In this document: positions 11,200-23,109 of the stretch, one piece after another
Layout of the letters: every line of letters starts with the position of its first letter
Position numbering within the stretch: the stretch's first letter is position 1
Source of the DNA: Ixodes scapularis
Lineage: Eukaryota; Arthropoda; Arachnida; Ixodida; Ixodidae
Length of the DNA stretch: 64,000 nucleotides
Assembly: GCF_016920785.2 (NCBI RefSeq)
Contig: NW_024609857.1
Coordinates: forward strand, 193,949,027-194,013,026
Direction: 5' to 3'
Translations under genes and position numbers: made by a program
The notes under the pieces: generated by a model
What the model saw: only the letters and a program-made list of their open reading frames with translations
The model's database searches: none
Told to the model about the DNA's origin: nothing

Positions 11200-12000
11200 C
11201 CGATGATGTCATCACTGACGTCCCTGATGACGTCATCACTGACGATGACGATGCGGGTACCGATGACGTCATTAGTGACGTCACTGATGACTTCACCAGT
11301 GATGATGACGATGACGATGCGAATGTCGGTGACGTCATCAGTGACGTCGCTGATGACGTCATCAGTGATGATGACGTCATCAGCGAGTGATGAGTGATGA
11401 TGACGATGCGGATGCCGGTGACGACATCAGTGACGTCACTGATGATGTCATCAGTGATGATGACGATGACGATGCGGATGTCGGTAACGTCATCAGTGAT
11501 GATGACGATGACGATGTGGATGCCGGTGACGTCATCAATGATGATGACGATGTGGATGCCGGTGACGTCATCAGTGATGATGACGATGACGATGTGGATG
11601 CCGGTGACGTCATCAGTGATGATGACGATGACGATGCGGATGACGGTGACGTCATCAGTGATGATGACGATGTGGATGCCGGTGACGTCATCAGTTATGA
11701 TGACGATGACGATGTGGATGCCGGTGACGTCATCAGTGATGATGACGATGATGATGTGGATGCCGGTGACGTCATCAGTGATGATGACGATGACGATGTG
11801 GATGCCGGTGACGTCATCAGTGATGATGACGATGACGATGCGGATACCGGTGACGTCATCAGTGATGATGACGATGACGATGTGGATGCCGGTGACGTCA
11901 TCAGTGATGATGACGATGACGATGTGGATGCCGGTGACGTCATCAGTGATGATGACGATGACGATGTGGATGCCGGTGACGTCATCAGTGAGGATGACGT
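11200..12000. repeat. 42-bp minisatellite carrying CRE octamers
   Basis: The core unit is 42 bp: a GATGATGACGATGACGATG-like half, then TGGATGCCGGTGACGTCATC and AGT. Some units are shorter by 12 bp. I count 18 perfect TGACGTCA octamers, the consensus CREB/ATF site, about one per unit. Because 42 is a multiple of three, all frames stay open, giving Asp-rich repeats one way and Ser/Thr-rich repeats the other. This is a by-product of the period rather than evidence of a gene. The left part (11200-11390) is more irregular than 11460-11990. Confidence 0.9.
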
Positions 12001-12006
12001 CATCGG

Positions 12007-12160
12007 GGGGTCACGCGACATCGGCGGGGGTCACGTGACCTCGGGGGGTCACGTGACCTCGAGGAGGGGGTCACGTGACCTCAGGGGAGTCACGTGACTT
12101 CGGGGGGTCACGTGACCTCGGGGGGTCACGTGCCCCCCACGAGGTCACGTGACCCCGGTG
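12007..12160. repeat. TCACGTGA E-box repeat cluster
   Basis: Seven CACGTG palindromes, mostly as GGTCACGTGACC, are separated by G-rich spacers of about 8-15 bp. Two more lie at 11166-11190, left of the CRE array, so the array is bracketed by E-boxes. The sequence is self-complementary at each site. Confidence 0.9.
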
Positions 12161-12166
12161 GGGGGC

Positions 12167-12290
12167 TCGCGCGGTGCATTATGGGACATTTCCCATGATC
12201 CACCGCGCGGTTACGCCGACGCCGACGGCGACGGCGACGGCGACGCCGACGCCGACGGCGACGCCGACGCCGACGGCGACGCCGCTCAAG
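12167..12290. repeat. Long hairpin plus GACGCC/GACGGC hexamer array
   Basis: At about 12167-12211, GCGCGGTGCATTATGGGA pairs with TCCCATGATCCACCGCGC across a loop of a few bases, with two mismatches. It is followed by about 75 bp of GACGCC and GACGGC hexamers. Both are inside the repeat-filled MITE. Confidence 0.85.
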
Positions 12291-12606
12291 CCGGAAACGG
12301 GCCCCTAAGAGCTGCGCTCTAAAAAATGCGGGACCGTTCTCCGCGCAGCCGACGGGGTTGGCCTCCGCTTTGTTCTCAGCTGTTCACTCGCTCCCGCAGC
12401 GAGCGCCTTCCGATAATCCTCCCCGTTTCAAAATGCGATGCGATACATGGGCTGAATGAATGCGCACTCGTTATCTCGATCCACCTCTGTCTAGCGACTT
12501 TAATGCGATGCGCTTTCTTTGCGCATTATGCCGTTTACATTACCGCATATTGAATGCGGCAACTGGATTGAGTGCGACTAAGTCGCATTCATGTAAACGC
12601 GGCTTA

Positions 12607-14220
12607 TGTTCTTTTTCAACATGTATGGTGTATGTAATGATACCGGTGGTAAACGATGGACGTTTTAATTGGAAGATTGCGGTCGTCTTTCTGCATGTAT
12701 GATTTGGTTATACCGGTGGTCCTGTGGTATAAGCGTTTCTGTTGCAAAGATGTCGGTCCCCTACGCTATCAGACGGAAAATCATACCAGCCACACCGAAT
12801 CATATCGGTAAGCAAACTAAACTGGCTGCCAGTATAGACAGACCCGGAGCCATAGCGGTGCCGGTATCTGCAGTTATGCAGAACGCCAAACCAAACTGGC
12901 TGCATCATAATAACAAGAAATTATGTTGGTGTCATGCAGAACTATACAAGCAGCAGGTTTGTTTCTTGTACGTTTTTCCAATCGGAATGTATATATTTAT
13001 TACCATCAGATTAGCGCATATACTTATTCATTGCCATCCGAATATAACCCCATTCTTAATAAACATTTACACTTGTTATAACAGGGCCTCCATTATTCTC
13101 CACTTTTTCTCTATTGATGAATAGGACGCTGAATTCCAGTCCAAAAAAGCCCTTGCTTCGACTAAGCAGATTGGCATGTAGTTTCAGATCATCAACATCC
13201 AGAATGTGGCATCTTCCCAGTGGATTGGTCAACTGCGTTTGGTTTCGCCTACAGACACGGACTAAGTTTCTCGGAAGACAAGCCGACACTGCGCATGAGA
13301 CCCCAAACTAGGATTAAAGACATTTACAGGGGCGGAATTGAGTCTTACTTTGCAATGTGAATATGAAGACAGTTTAAACAAGTTTAAATCGTTGTTGAAA
13401 AATTACTAAGTGCATGTGAGGAACATGACACTATTTTGTTTGATTAATAAATACGCTAATCTTTGCGACAAGGCATTTCGGGGGCTTATAGTTCCTCAGC
13501 TGCCCTTATACACTGCTGCCGTACCCCGCTTACAGACTATGGAAAACAGCTGCCGTATTCTGCAAACCTGTGAAAGAAACATGCTTTGATATTTGGTTCA
13601 TCGACCAACGTTTTGCAAGTTTCAAAAGCTGGCAGGCTAGCAGCCTTTTAGAGGGTTCCCTAATTGACTAAAATTCAAATTATGTATAGTTTTTCTCAGA
13701 TCAACCTGGAAATTGTTTTTTTCGGTGCGAAAGGAATGTTAGCGAGATCAAATATTCAACATCAACTGAAATAAACCACTGTTGATTTTGAGAAAACGCC
13801 ACATTTACACCCTCCCAACCTTCCTGGGCTTATAAATGCTTGGATGTTTGTTATCAACGAAGTCGTCAAACTTGTTAAAGAACGAAAACCTGCGATATTG
13901 TAATATTTGTAAATAACAACTTTATTTCTTGCATTTACCACGCTTGGGCTCTGACCAGATGGCACCTCTTCAACATACTATTAGAAACTGCAGTCTTATT
14001 TCTTAACTTTTCCACGCTTGGGGCTCACTCTAAATGGAATTTATTGACGATACCTACTTCGACACTTAACTCCGCCCTCTTGGCCTCTTAACAATGAAAT
14101 TTCTTGATTATATACCTGATATTTTTTCTATGGACGAAAATATTAAAAGGCACTTGCACTAGCGCACTCTTAAAAGTGCCATTAGCTCACTTGACTTGGC
14201 GGCCACTAGGAACAACAGAT
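12607..14220. other. No gene recognised
   Basis: 12607-12900 contains several copies of TATACCGGTGG-like strings. A reverse frame at 13056-13289 (77 codons) shows no motif. 13340-14220 is AT-rich and featureless to my reading. Confidence 0.4.
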
Positions 14221-14221
14221 A

Positions 14222-14812
14222 ATTTAATTAAATTTTTCGTTAAAAAATAAGTATATAGTTACAATTATAAACTTGATGAGCATCGTTAGAAACCACTAAA
14301 TCATTCAAATTTAGAGACTAGGAGCACATGTTCCGTTTCTATGGCTCCTGCAACTGTGTCGCGACCTTCATGTTTTTCCGTCTCATCATCCACATTTTCT
14401 CTCTGCGCTTGGATTAAAAGAGGTAATTCTTGGGAAATACTGCACCTCGTACGTGCTTCCAAGTTCCAATCTTTCTAAAATTAACTGATATAGTGATTTT
14501 TGATTATGCCCACCAAGTCTCTAACTGGAAATGATTATTATTATTGTATGCAAAACTATTCAAAAACTTAATTATTCTAAGCACTACGTGGCTCATTATA
14601 TAGTTCTCTTGACTATGACCAAGGTGGTGCCAACCCTATTTATGTGAGATGCATAGTTTTTACATTAAATGACTTTCAAAACCATGCACGTGCCCCCGGA
14701 ATTTCTAATGAACAGATTTAGCGGCTTTCGATAATGGCCAGCAAGTTTCTAATTGAAAGAATGTGGCCTCATTTACTAATTAGAATTAAAATATTTGTTA
14801 ATTAGCCACAAT
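14222..14812. repeat. Foldback element, copy 1
   Basis: The outer parts are inverted relative to each other. The left arm has AATTATAAACTTGATGAGCA then AACCACTAAATC; the right arm read in reverse has CAATTAGAAACTTGCTGGCC then AAGCCGCTAAATC. Arms are roughly 80-100 bp with many mismatches. The same arm motifs occur at 48244-48733. No coding content. Confidence 0.5.
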
Positions 14813-14821
14813 TAGACAGTA

Positions 14822-15775
14822 GCCTCGTTTACATGAAAGCGACTTCAGCGCATCGACTCCACTCGTTCTTCGAACGAAGCCGACGCGGCAACGTTTACAT
14901 GAATGCGCACCAAACCCTACACGAAGGTGGCGCCACGCCGTGTCAAAGCTCAAAGTTATGCACTTCCGGAACCAGCCGCACCACATTTTCCGGTGCATAG
15001 CACGTGGAGGCCTTTCGACGCACTCAGTGAACGTAAAGATCGTGCGCGTTGTCGTCGGTGCTGTGGAAGAAGTTTCGAGACGGACGAAACATCAAACCCC
15101 AAGCGTTTAGGGCTCCAGGCTGGGCCGCCGGGTCACTCTGGATTAAATGCGTCGTGTATGCGCCCGCTTTGAGGAAGCCGCGCCAGACCTCGCCGATTGT
15201 GACCGGACCAGCCGGACCCCGTGTCCGAAAGGCTCCTGCGCAGCCAGGAACGGCACCGAGGTAGGAGCTCCTTGTTCTGGGCTACCATGCAGTGGCAGTG
15301 CTCTACTGTGCTCGGAGCTCTCGGTGTCGTTCATGCTTTCGACGGAGCCTTCGCGACCCATTCGGACGCGCAAGTCGTACTTCGCAAGGCTTGGACAGGG
15401 GCCGCCCTCACCGAGCAGCTCCGCTCTATTCCGCTTACTTATGTTGCAATAAAAGCTCGCGTTTGTTCTAGGGAAAAAATTGCGGGCGACCATACGGGAC
15501 CGCTTACGGCGCCGCCGACGAGGTTGGCCGCCGCCATGTTCTCAGCTGTTCACTCGCTCCCGCAGCAAGCGCCCTTCCATAATCCTCCCCGTTCCAAAAT
15601 GCGATGCGACCTCCGTTTACATGGGCTGAATGAATATGCACTCGCAATCTCGATCCTCCTCTGTCTGGCGGCTTGAATGCAATGCGCTTTCTTCGCGCAT
15701 TATGCCGTTTACATGAGCGCATTGAATGCGACAACTGGATTTGACGCGACTAAGTCGCATTTATGTAAACGCGGC
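14822..15775 (+). mobile_element. GTTTACAT-terminus DNA transposon, copy 2
   Basis: The element is 954 bp and flanked by TA (14820-14821 and 15776-15777), or by TAG if three bases are counted. The left end GCCTCGTTTACATGAAAGCG mirrors the right end, read in reverse as GCCGCGTTTACATAAATGCG. More GTTTACATG motifs lie just inside both ends. The interior has no intact frame. An AATAAAAG string near 15450 could serve as a polyadenylation signal. It is the uninterrupted counterpart of the copy at 10505-12603. Confidence 0.8.
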
Positions 15776-15779
15776 TAGA

Positions 15780-16499
15780 GCCCACCAAGTTGAGTAAGCT
15801 AAATGCAAAATGAAGTTACTTAATGAAACTTCTTGTTTTGAAAATTTGGTGCAGCTAAAAGCCAACACCCAGTGCAGGGTGGCCTAAATAGTGGAAGGCT
15901 GTAAATTGGCCCTTAAAAATTAGCTTCTGCGCACAGAAAAATCAAATTTTAACCAAACATGAATTTTAGTGCCACACGTTATTCTGTGAACTTGCAAAGC
16001 ATAGCTCCATTTCTGTGAGAAATAACAACAGTATTCCTCTAAAGTCTAAACCTCTAAGACGGGAAATGACACAGACAACCACGGCGCATCGACTGTGTTA
16101 GAGCCAGCTGATCCCTCGTTTCGACCCGCGCCCGTTGCAAAGCGAGTCCTCCATTCTATGTGAAATGCGAGTACTCATTTCGCATCGGGCTCTAACAGCT
16201 CACTACGACTTGGTCGCCAGCATCCGTGCACACCCTAGAGGCTACAAGAATTCTTGTCCTTTAAACAAATGGATCTACGATTCCGAAGCTCACAAAGTAA
16301 TGTGCGCCACTAGAGTAAACCTGCGGTGAAAATTTTGAAATAGCTACACACAGAAGCCAAGTTTTCCGGGGCAACTGACATCCTACCGCGCTATTTATTC
16401 AACCCTATATACCATTAAATAGATATGATTCCTTGTCTTTGCCTTGCATGGGCTTTAATATGACATTTCCAGAACATACCTTTTTATTAGTTAGTATTA
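15780..16499. other. No gene recognised
   Basis: AT-rich sequence between a DNA transposon and the truncated 5' end of a LINE. A 64-codon frame at 16135-16329 has no motif. Confidence 0.4.
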
Positions 16500-18035
16500 G
16501 TCATTAGTTAGTAACTATCGTCCCGTTTCGTTATTGTGCGGTTTTCCGAAGGTTTTAGAAATGGTTATGCATAACCGGATCTCAAATTACATCAGTAAAA
16601 ATAATAGTCCTTTTCAGCATGGTGTTTCAAATGGAAACTACGTTGAAACAAATCTGTGCTCTTTTCTAAATTTCTCTGTGCCGATAGTCACAAACAGAGG
16701 CCGAATTGATGCCGTATATTTTGACATGTCGAAGGCCTTTGACCGTGTAGATCCTACTTTACTCCTCTGCAAACTTTCTTCTTATGGCATATGCTCAAAG
16801 CTTAGTGAATGGGTCAGGAGCTACTTGAGTTTACGCAGTAATACTGTTCGTGTTGGCCACTCTTTTTCGAAGGGTTTTACATCAACTTCTGGTGCACCCC
16901 AAGGTTCGAACCTGGGAGCACTGTTGTTTATTTTGTTTGTAAACGATATAGCATCATGCGTCAAGCACTCAAAGGTCGGTCTTTTCGCTGACGACATAAA
17001 ACTCTCTTTAAATATTAAAGACCATACTGATTGTACTGTATTGCGAACCGATATTGGTGCAAATTCAAAGTGGCGTAGAAAAAGTGCTTTGTCGCTAAAT
17101 CCTGAAAAAAGTAAAGTGATATATTTATCGAGAAAGCGGGACGTTTTCTTTTACCCTTATGTACTCGAGGGGAATGTGATAGATCGTGTATCTCTGGTAA
17201 GAGACCTTGGCGTCTATATTGATAGTAGACTATCATTCACAGCGCAAGTTCCTAAGATGGTTGGATCAGCGATAAGAAAGTTGGGAATGATCGAACGGTT
17301 GTCGAGTTCTTTCACTTCACCAGTCTCTGTTGTGCGTTTATTTTGTAGCCTTGTACGCTCAGAACTTGAATTAGGTTCGATTAGTTCGAATTCACTATCT
17401 TTAACACAAGCTGAAATCATGGAGCATGTGCAGAAGAAATTTATGCGAATTATTTATGACCGGTACATTGGTCGGAAACTGTTTTTTAGTTACGACAAGT
17501 TGCTGTCTTTATTTAGCCTTGAAAGGCTATCAACGAGGAGGGCTGTTCGAGACATTCGTTTTCTTCATGCGGTAGTGCATGGCACTGTTAATACTGAGCA
17601 TTTACTTATGAATATAAACTTTCGTGTGCCATTCAGAGCTAGTCGCCGTTTTTGTTTTTTTTTTTTACTTTTTATCCTACTAGAATTTGTGAATCAACAC
17701 CATTGTGTCGTATGCAGTATGCCTATAATATTATATGCGATTGTGACGTTGATATTTTTCTTGAATTTGTTATTTTCAAGTCGGCCTTGAAAAAGTGTAT
17801 TTTATCCAACCAAGAGTTAGTGTAAGCTTCTATTTGCTCTGTAAACTTGTATTTGTGTCCTTAGAAATTTACGTGTAATTTTGTATATGTTTGTATTTTA
17901 AATAGTGTTGCTGTAAACACGAACTGACAGTGCACCACACAAAAGGCGTTACAGCTGTCTGTGGGCACTAAAGAAAAATAAAAGATTATTAATATTATTA
18001 TTTTTATTATTATTATTGTTATTATTTAAATCGGG
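16500..18035 (+). mobile_element. Non-LTR retrotransposon (Jockey/CR1-like), 5' truncated
   Basis: The homology starts within the RT domain at about 16507 (SNYRPVSLLCGFPKVLE), so the endonuclease and 5' half are missing, the usual outcome of incomplete target-primed reverse transcription. The 3' UTR runs to about 17995 with AAAATAAAAG and then a (TTA)n tail. The long frame is described separately. Confidence 0.85.
16534..17790 (+). pseudogene. LINE reverse transcriptase, partial
   Basis: This 418-codon frame encodes most of a non-LTR RT, an enzyme that copies element RNA into a nicked chromosomal target. Numbering from the ATG at 16534, the first catalytic Asp is D64 in VYFDMSKAFDRV, the SGAPQGSNLGALLF block spans residues 119-132, and the catalytic FADD box is at 151-154. 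The homology begins upstream of this ATG, so the ATG is an internal Met and not a true start. A thumb and C-terminal region follow. At about 17655 a T-run shifts the frame: downstream, a different phase reads on to CILSNQELV and a stop near 17823, which looks like the original C-terminus. The last ~45 residues of the frame given here are therefore artefactual and hydrophobic. Clade (Jockey versus CR1) is uncertain. Confidence 0.85.
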
Positions 18036-18695
18036 AACGTTTTAGGAATGTTTCCGCTTAAAGGGCATACTCCTCCAAGGATGCATTAGCTTGGCAACTG
18101 CGGGTGACACAGTGTTGCTTCTTCTTCCTTTTCACAATCTCGGTGGCTCTCGGTGGGTTGACGCTTGCAATACCCCTGAAATCAAACATATATTTTTACT
18201 ATATCATTCTTCCCAATGAAAGCTATACTAATTAAATATACAGGGAGGTTATGGAATGCTGGCCAAAACTTTCTTACAAAAACTATGCGTTGCATAGGAA
18301 AAATATGGAAACGATGTTGGTGAGTGCCAACGATCAATTCGGCAGATGCCCATTATATGGATAATCAAGTGCCTATTAGACTCAGTTCCAATAAGGACGC
18401 CTAAGTGTTGTGAACCAGAAATTTGGGTTGCCACCATGTTTAGGATGTTTTAACTGCCGGCGGGAATTATGCGCATCGCCACATTTCAAGTAATTATTTG
18501 TCGAGAAAAGTGCCCCTGGTTGTTTTATAAGGTGCACCCGGTGTTGCCGTTAACTGTAACCAAGCTTGAAAAAATCAGAGCATTACAGGCGAATGGAACC
18601 AACTGTATGTTCTTAGCAGACGTCTTGCCAGAGGCATTATCTTTTTTAATTGTGCCTAATTTGATAATTACGACTAATTAGATAGTTTTTTTAAT
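18036..18695. other. No gene recognised
   Basis: The stretch lies between two LINE fragments and contains mixed AT-rich sequence. A 70-codon frame (18469-18681) has no identifiable motif. Confidence 0.4.
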
Positions 18696-19385
18696 TTATT
18701 TATTTATTTTATTATTTTATTTTACAATACTGCAGGCCAGTTCTCTGGCCCAAGCAGGAGGGGCAAACAATGCAACATATGGGTGCACATGAAAAAATGA
18801 CAAAAACAATAATACAAAAGAAGACAAGACCACTGCTGCGGAATGCATTATCGAATTAGGTATCGTTCTAATGCCTGAATGAAATTGGCTGACTGAATAA
18901 TGGTTTCTGGTAGCAAGTTGCAGTCCGAAATAGTGCGCGGAAAAAACTGTGCTTAAAGGCATTTGTTTTTGCGAAGATGGGCTGTAGTGCGTGATCCCTA
19001 GTGTGTCGTGTTTTTCTTGAAGTTAGTTGATTGAGATATGGGAGTGTATTTAGGCTTACTCTGGATGTCAGGATGTTGTAAAGAAATAAAATACGAGTCA
19101 TTTTCCGACGTGTATCGAGAGGTGGTATTTGGTTATCCCTCATAAGTTCCGTGGGCGAGTCCAATCTATTGTATTTAGTGAATATAAACCTAACTGCCTT
19201 TCTTTGTACAAGTTCAAGCTGGTGGATATCTTTTTTATTGTGGGGATCCCAAATGACTGATGCATATTCGAGTTTTGAGAGTAAAGGCAAAGGTGCCAAT
19301 TGCAAAGTTGTAAAGAGCCTAAAGAAACCCCCGATGGAGGAGTTTGCAATGTGGTGCACCTTGAGTGCTTCCTTTAACCAGCCCT
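18696..19385 (-). mobile_element. LINE 3' fragment, reverse orientation
   Basis: On the reverse strand the frame 19359-18868 (163 codons) carries LLSKLEYASVIWDPHNKKDI then LELVQRKAVRFIFTKYN, the conserved post-RT C-terminal block of Jockey/CR1-type LINEs (LEYAS-x-W-P, then QR-x-A-RF). It is followed by a short 3' UTR containing TGGCCTGCAGTATTG and an (AAAT)n tail that appears on the forward strand as TTTATTTATTTATTTTATTA near 18700. RT catalytic domains are absent: this is a heavily 5'-truncated insertion. A different subfamily from the LINE at 16500, judging by sequence. Confidence 0.8.
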
Positions 19386-20730
19386 AAAGAAACGCCTGCT
19401 CGCAGTGGACGCGTGTGATACGATTAGGGAAGTGCATTGTCACGTGGTATCTCTTTGCATTTCGTGGGCGTTTTTTGAAGGCCGGAGGAAAGCACCAGAA
19501 AAGATGTACCATGATGCAAGAACTTGCATCGAGTGCTCCTTAAAGCTCTTTACAAGTTTTCAATTGACACCTTTTTCCATAAAACACTATTCAATAATTA
19601 GTTGCAATGAATTAGTTAGTCAGGCTAAAAACAATTATCTCTTTCGCAAGACTCCTGCTAACAACATACTGTTGGTTTCAATCTCTTAGAGTGATCCGTT
19701 TTTGTTTAAAGATTGTTTGAGAATTAAAACACTGTAAACGTAAATGAGAACAAACCCCTATTCCCCAACTTGCCAAACAATCGATTGTTTATTGTGCTCA
19801 AAGGAAAACGACAGTTTGTGTAAGAAAGGGATTTCTCTAAAGGAATCTTAACAAAAATGCTGGATAGAGGCGTGGTAATCGTGTTAATTAGCCATGTTTA
19901 CATTTAAATGAACACTTATGTTACTTTTATTATGATGATTTTGTTCCAGTTCTTTGTCCCCACCATTATTTAATGTTACACTATATGAGTAGAAATAAAG
20001 GGAAGTTCTGTCAGTCGATCGACTTATTGAGCCTTCAAAGAGGCGGCTTTGTCGGGCGCTTCAGCACCAGTTGGAGTGGTTTAGCCTGTTTGGCTAGTTT
20101 CAGTCAACTAACTTGTTTCATATTTCACAGATGGGCAATCTAAAAGTGCACGTCTGTTCTCCCCTCCCACTTTGCTCGACTAAATGTATATTAGTTGTCA
20201 TTCTCTTGCAAATAACCTCAGCTGCAGTGGAGACTTCATACCGTGATTTTTGTTTCTAATCATCCTAGCATCACAGTGTAATGTAGAATGTGGACAGTAA
20301 GAGCATGGGGCCTCATGAAGATGAAGTGCTGATGGTGACGGTGGCAGTGACGGTGGCAGTGGCAGTCAGTAAGAGCCCTAAAAATGAAACATTATCTTGA
20401 GCCCTTTTTAGCAAGGGGAGGACGCGCGGCCTCACCATCCCGTGCTTGCATCGCACGCATAGCCTGAGTTGGTGTAAGCAGCGGGTGGCGTGCCAAGCGT
20501 CTGCGCAGACTCAGTCTGTAGCTTTTGAATTCGTGAAAATATGCAAATGGGTCCCGGAGTTACTGTTGTGGTATGCCTGTGTGTGTCGAGCGTAAACAAT
20601 GATGACGTGCATTTCCGCCTGTGTGCTGTGAACGGGTTCCGATATGGTGTGGTACTGTGTCCCCTGATTGGACGCCGTAATATCCCCCCAAGCTGTGCCC
20701 TGTCCTTCTTGGGGGCAGGCGGCGTCTATA
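19386..20730. other. No gene recognised
   Basis: Mostly AT-rich, with a GATGGTGACGGTGGCAGTG-like short repeat near 20330-20370. No frame shows a domain. Confidence 0.4.
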
Positions 20731-20731
20731 T

Positions 20732-21834
20732 AGACCTTTGCAAAAAGAGCCCTCTGGCCGCCGCCATTTTGCGAATCGAGCGACCCCTATCAGCCAGAAA
20801 TTTCTGCCACCATCCTGAGCTGTGAAATCCGGTCAGCGTGACTCCCCACCTGCATTACGCATTCGGAGTTCACCGGCTTTTCTTGAAAGTTTTTACTTTA
20901 TTTTCCTGTTTAAGATGATTACCCTTTGTGTGTTACCTTCCACTGTGAGAACCAGGCAATACCAGGGCTCATTGCCCGAGCGGCCTTCGCAGGAAACGAA
21001 CGAAGAGAGCGAACATGGCAGCACGCGGCGCAGGCAGTTCAACGTTCTTAGAGAATTATTTCTGTTGAGATAATCTCCAAAAAGCCTTCCCGGCTATGTT
21101 TCCGGTTTCGCGAAAAATAGCTGATAGGGTTGGGTCCGCAGTGTGAGGACGGAATAGACGCGATCGTTCATTTGCTTTGAAGCTGTGCAAAATAGTAGCT
21201 CTCTTCAAAACGTGCCCCAGAACACGCCGGATTCCGCCCGATCGTCGTAAAGTTACTATCGTCGACACTGTATTTTAGATATGCTGTGTTATTTGAGACC
21301 TTTCTGAAATTCTGTCCGGATAACACGGCACCGTGTGGTACTATACAATATATGTTGTTCGATTCATGAGACTCGTTGCATTTTATGTTGTGGGCGGGGA
21401 ACATCCATGCAGTTCGGATATCTTGTGTGGTAAAATATTTTCCACGGTTAAGACCTTGGTAGATTTACACGGCTAAGTGTATAGTGCCGTAAAAGGATCA
21501 ACATAATATGAAACAAACACTCCAGTTGCATTTCTTCTGTCGCGCATGGACTCACCAAAACAGCATTCATTTCTTTCCTTTTGTTCCCAAAATAAAACAA
21601 TGCATTCTTAGAAATTCCGAGAAAATTTAGTGGCCATAGAACACAAAATAAAAAAAAATAGAACGCGGCAATTTAGCCTCCACCAACATCCGGAAGTGTG
21701 CCTACGCAGGCTGCCACAGCCCACTGACTAGAAAACCCACAGCCCAGCGCAGTCGGGCAACACTGACGTAGACTCTCAAAACCAGAGACGCGTGCTGTTA
21801 ATCGCTTCGTTGGAGACTGCCGCTGGAAAGGTCT
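20732..21834. mobile_element. Possible non-autonomous element with TAGACCTTT ends
   Basis: TAGACCTTT at the left edge and AAAGGTCTA at the right edge are inverted, and both are preceded or followed by TATA/TAAA. Only about 11 bp match, so the call is weak. A perfect 14-bp palindrome CGGTCTATAGACCG lies just outside at 21856-21869. The interior frames (for example 21056-21268, reverse) have no recognised domain. Confidence 0.3.
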
Positions 21835-21869
21835 ATAAACCTGGGGTCTTTGGAACGGTCTATAGACCG

Positions 21870-22980
21870 TGGCTTCGAGCCCCCGTTCCCATGCCTAGAG
21901 TGCAACTTGCGTCAAAATAATAGTTTGATACCTATTTATTTCCACTTGGAATGGAGCTCTGATCATATAACGTTCTCAAACATTTTTCTTTTTGTTTTGA
22001 CTGAATAACAGTGTGTTTAAGTATTTTATTATTAACCCTTTCTCGTGTAAATAAACAAGCACGGTAATACCGCTACTATATAGGCTTCAAACGCGAGCTC
22101 TTTGCTCATGGAGGCACCTCGGCTGCACGAACTCTCGCTTAGCAGGTGCGACTGCTAAAGATGAAGCTCTGAGCTCGGGCGTTTAGCTGTCAGACCTTTG
22201 AAATACAATTATCTACGTATAATGCTGCTATACAAACTGCCAGGAAAGCAAGAACTGCCGTATGAAGACATTTTTTTCCATGCCAACAGAACCTAGTGAA
22301 TTGTGCGGCAGAGCAAGGGCGGTATGCTTGTTCTCGTTGAATTAAAACTGAGAGAATTTTTTTTTAATCTTATTACAACATACCTTTTGGGTCCAAGGTA
22401 GTCGTGTATGGAGATGAAAGCTAACGATGACAAAACGGTAATCTTAAAAAAAGGAGAGAGCACAGGGTTCCTTCTATAGAATATATATGGTTTGTCTCGG
22501 GGACAGTGGGCTGCAAGAGCAAAATAATTCGCCCTCCCTCCGTTCTTATCCCACGACTTTTCGTGTGTGGGCTATTGGGCCCCCACACTCGGATGAGTTT
22601 GAGATTTCCTGGCATGTACGATGTGGACAACGTCTTCACTGTAAGAGTTTCTGTTCAATTTGATGCGTTTCCTGAAAAATGCCTGACGTCGAGCTATTGG
22701 TAAAACCACGACAGTTTCGTCTTGAAAACAAATGTAACGAGGTGCACAGTCCTGGCAGAGTATTATAAAAAAAATATCTACATTATAGATGTATATCTTT
22801 GCTGAGATGCGTACAAAAGGGACCTTTGAAACGCGTCTAGGTATTTAATTACTCGAAAGAATCTCTCAGGTATTATCGCGATATATTTTTATTGCAATAC
22901 TGCCCAGCCGTGCCTTCAGTTACCTGAGTATTTTAGGTTTGCTCTGCGCTGTGGATTCAGTAAGGCAACTAAGGTGTATG
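21870..22980. other. No gene recognised
   Basis: AT-rich. The reverse frame 22421-22639 and a few others are short and without motifs. Confidence 0.4.
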
Positions 22981-22983
22981 AAG

Positions 22984-23108
22984 TACACACTCAAAATTTT
23001 AACACCCTTATTCGTGTAAATGGCTCGGCCTCTGGCTAACGCCTTTATTCGTGTAAGGGTGTTAGCCGCCGGAGGTGGAGAAAATCGTGTAACTGCTAAC
23101 ACCCTAAA
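22984..23108. repeat. ACACCC-family foldback repeat
   Basis: It starts with ACACACTCAAAATTTTAACA and contains TTATTCGTGTAA twice and AACACCC three times in both orientations. The same termini and motifs occur at 45131-45293 (reverse) and 62815-62880, with a scrap at 7592-7630. No coding potential; probably a MITE-like family. Confidence 0.6.
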
Positions 23109-23109
23109 A

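Larger units (their letters stand above)
11069..12325. mobile_element. Repeat-filled MITE with TAGAGCGCAGCTCTT termini
   Basis: The terminal inverted repeat TAGAGCGCAGCTCTT lies at 11101-11115 and 12307-12321. A further ~32 bp left of it (TTACAACTCCCTGTAACACC) is conserved in the second family member at 49868, so the true left end is probably near 11069. Short A-rich ATG strings flank it on both sides. The interior contains no gene: it is a 42-bp tandem array full of TGACGTCA, flanked by TCACGTGA repeats, then a long hairpin and a GACGCC/GACGGC hexamer array. It is inserted in copy 1 of the GTTTACAT-terminus transposon and absent from copy 2. Confidence 0.8.
10505..12603 (+). mobile_element. 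GTTTACAT-terminus DNA transposon, copy 1 (5' truncated, interrupted)
   Basis: 10505-11068 plus 12326-12603 align in order with 14942-15775. Shared stretches include GCACGTGGAGGCCTTTC, GGAACGGCACCGAGGTAGGA and the right end ATGTAAACGCGGC. Copy 1 ends at 12603 and is followed by TTA, whereas copy 2 is followed by TAG. The left terminus seen in copy 2 is missing here. The two parts are separated by the 1.26 kb element at 11069-12325, absent from copy 2. The family has no readable transposase and is probably non-autonomous. The TTA flank suggests a TWA-targeting PIF/Harbinger-like group, but that is weak. Confidence 0.7.

Noticed and set aside
11387..12097. 236-codon Asp-rich repetitive protein (and Ser/Thr-rich ones on the other strand)
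   Set aside because: Open frames arise because the repeat unit is 42 bp; all phases are open and the array lies inside a non-coding MITE.
16900..16925. GGTTCGAACCTGG resembling a tRNA B box
   Set aside because: It lies within the SGAPQGSNLG codons of the LINE RT and has no A box or cloverleaf around it.
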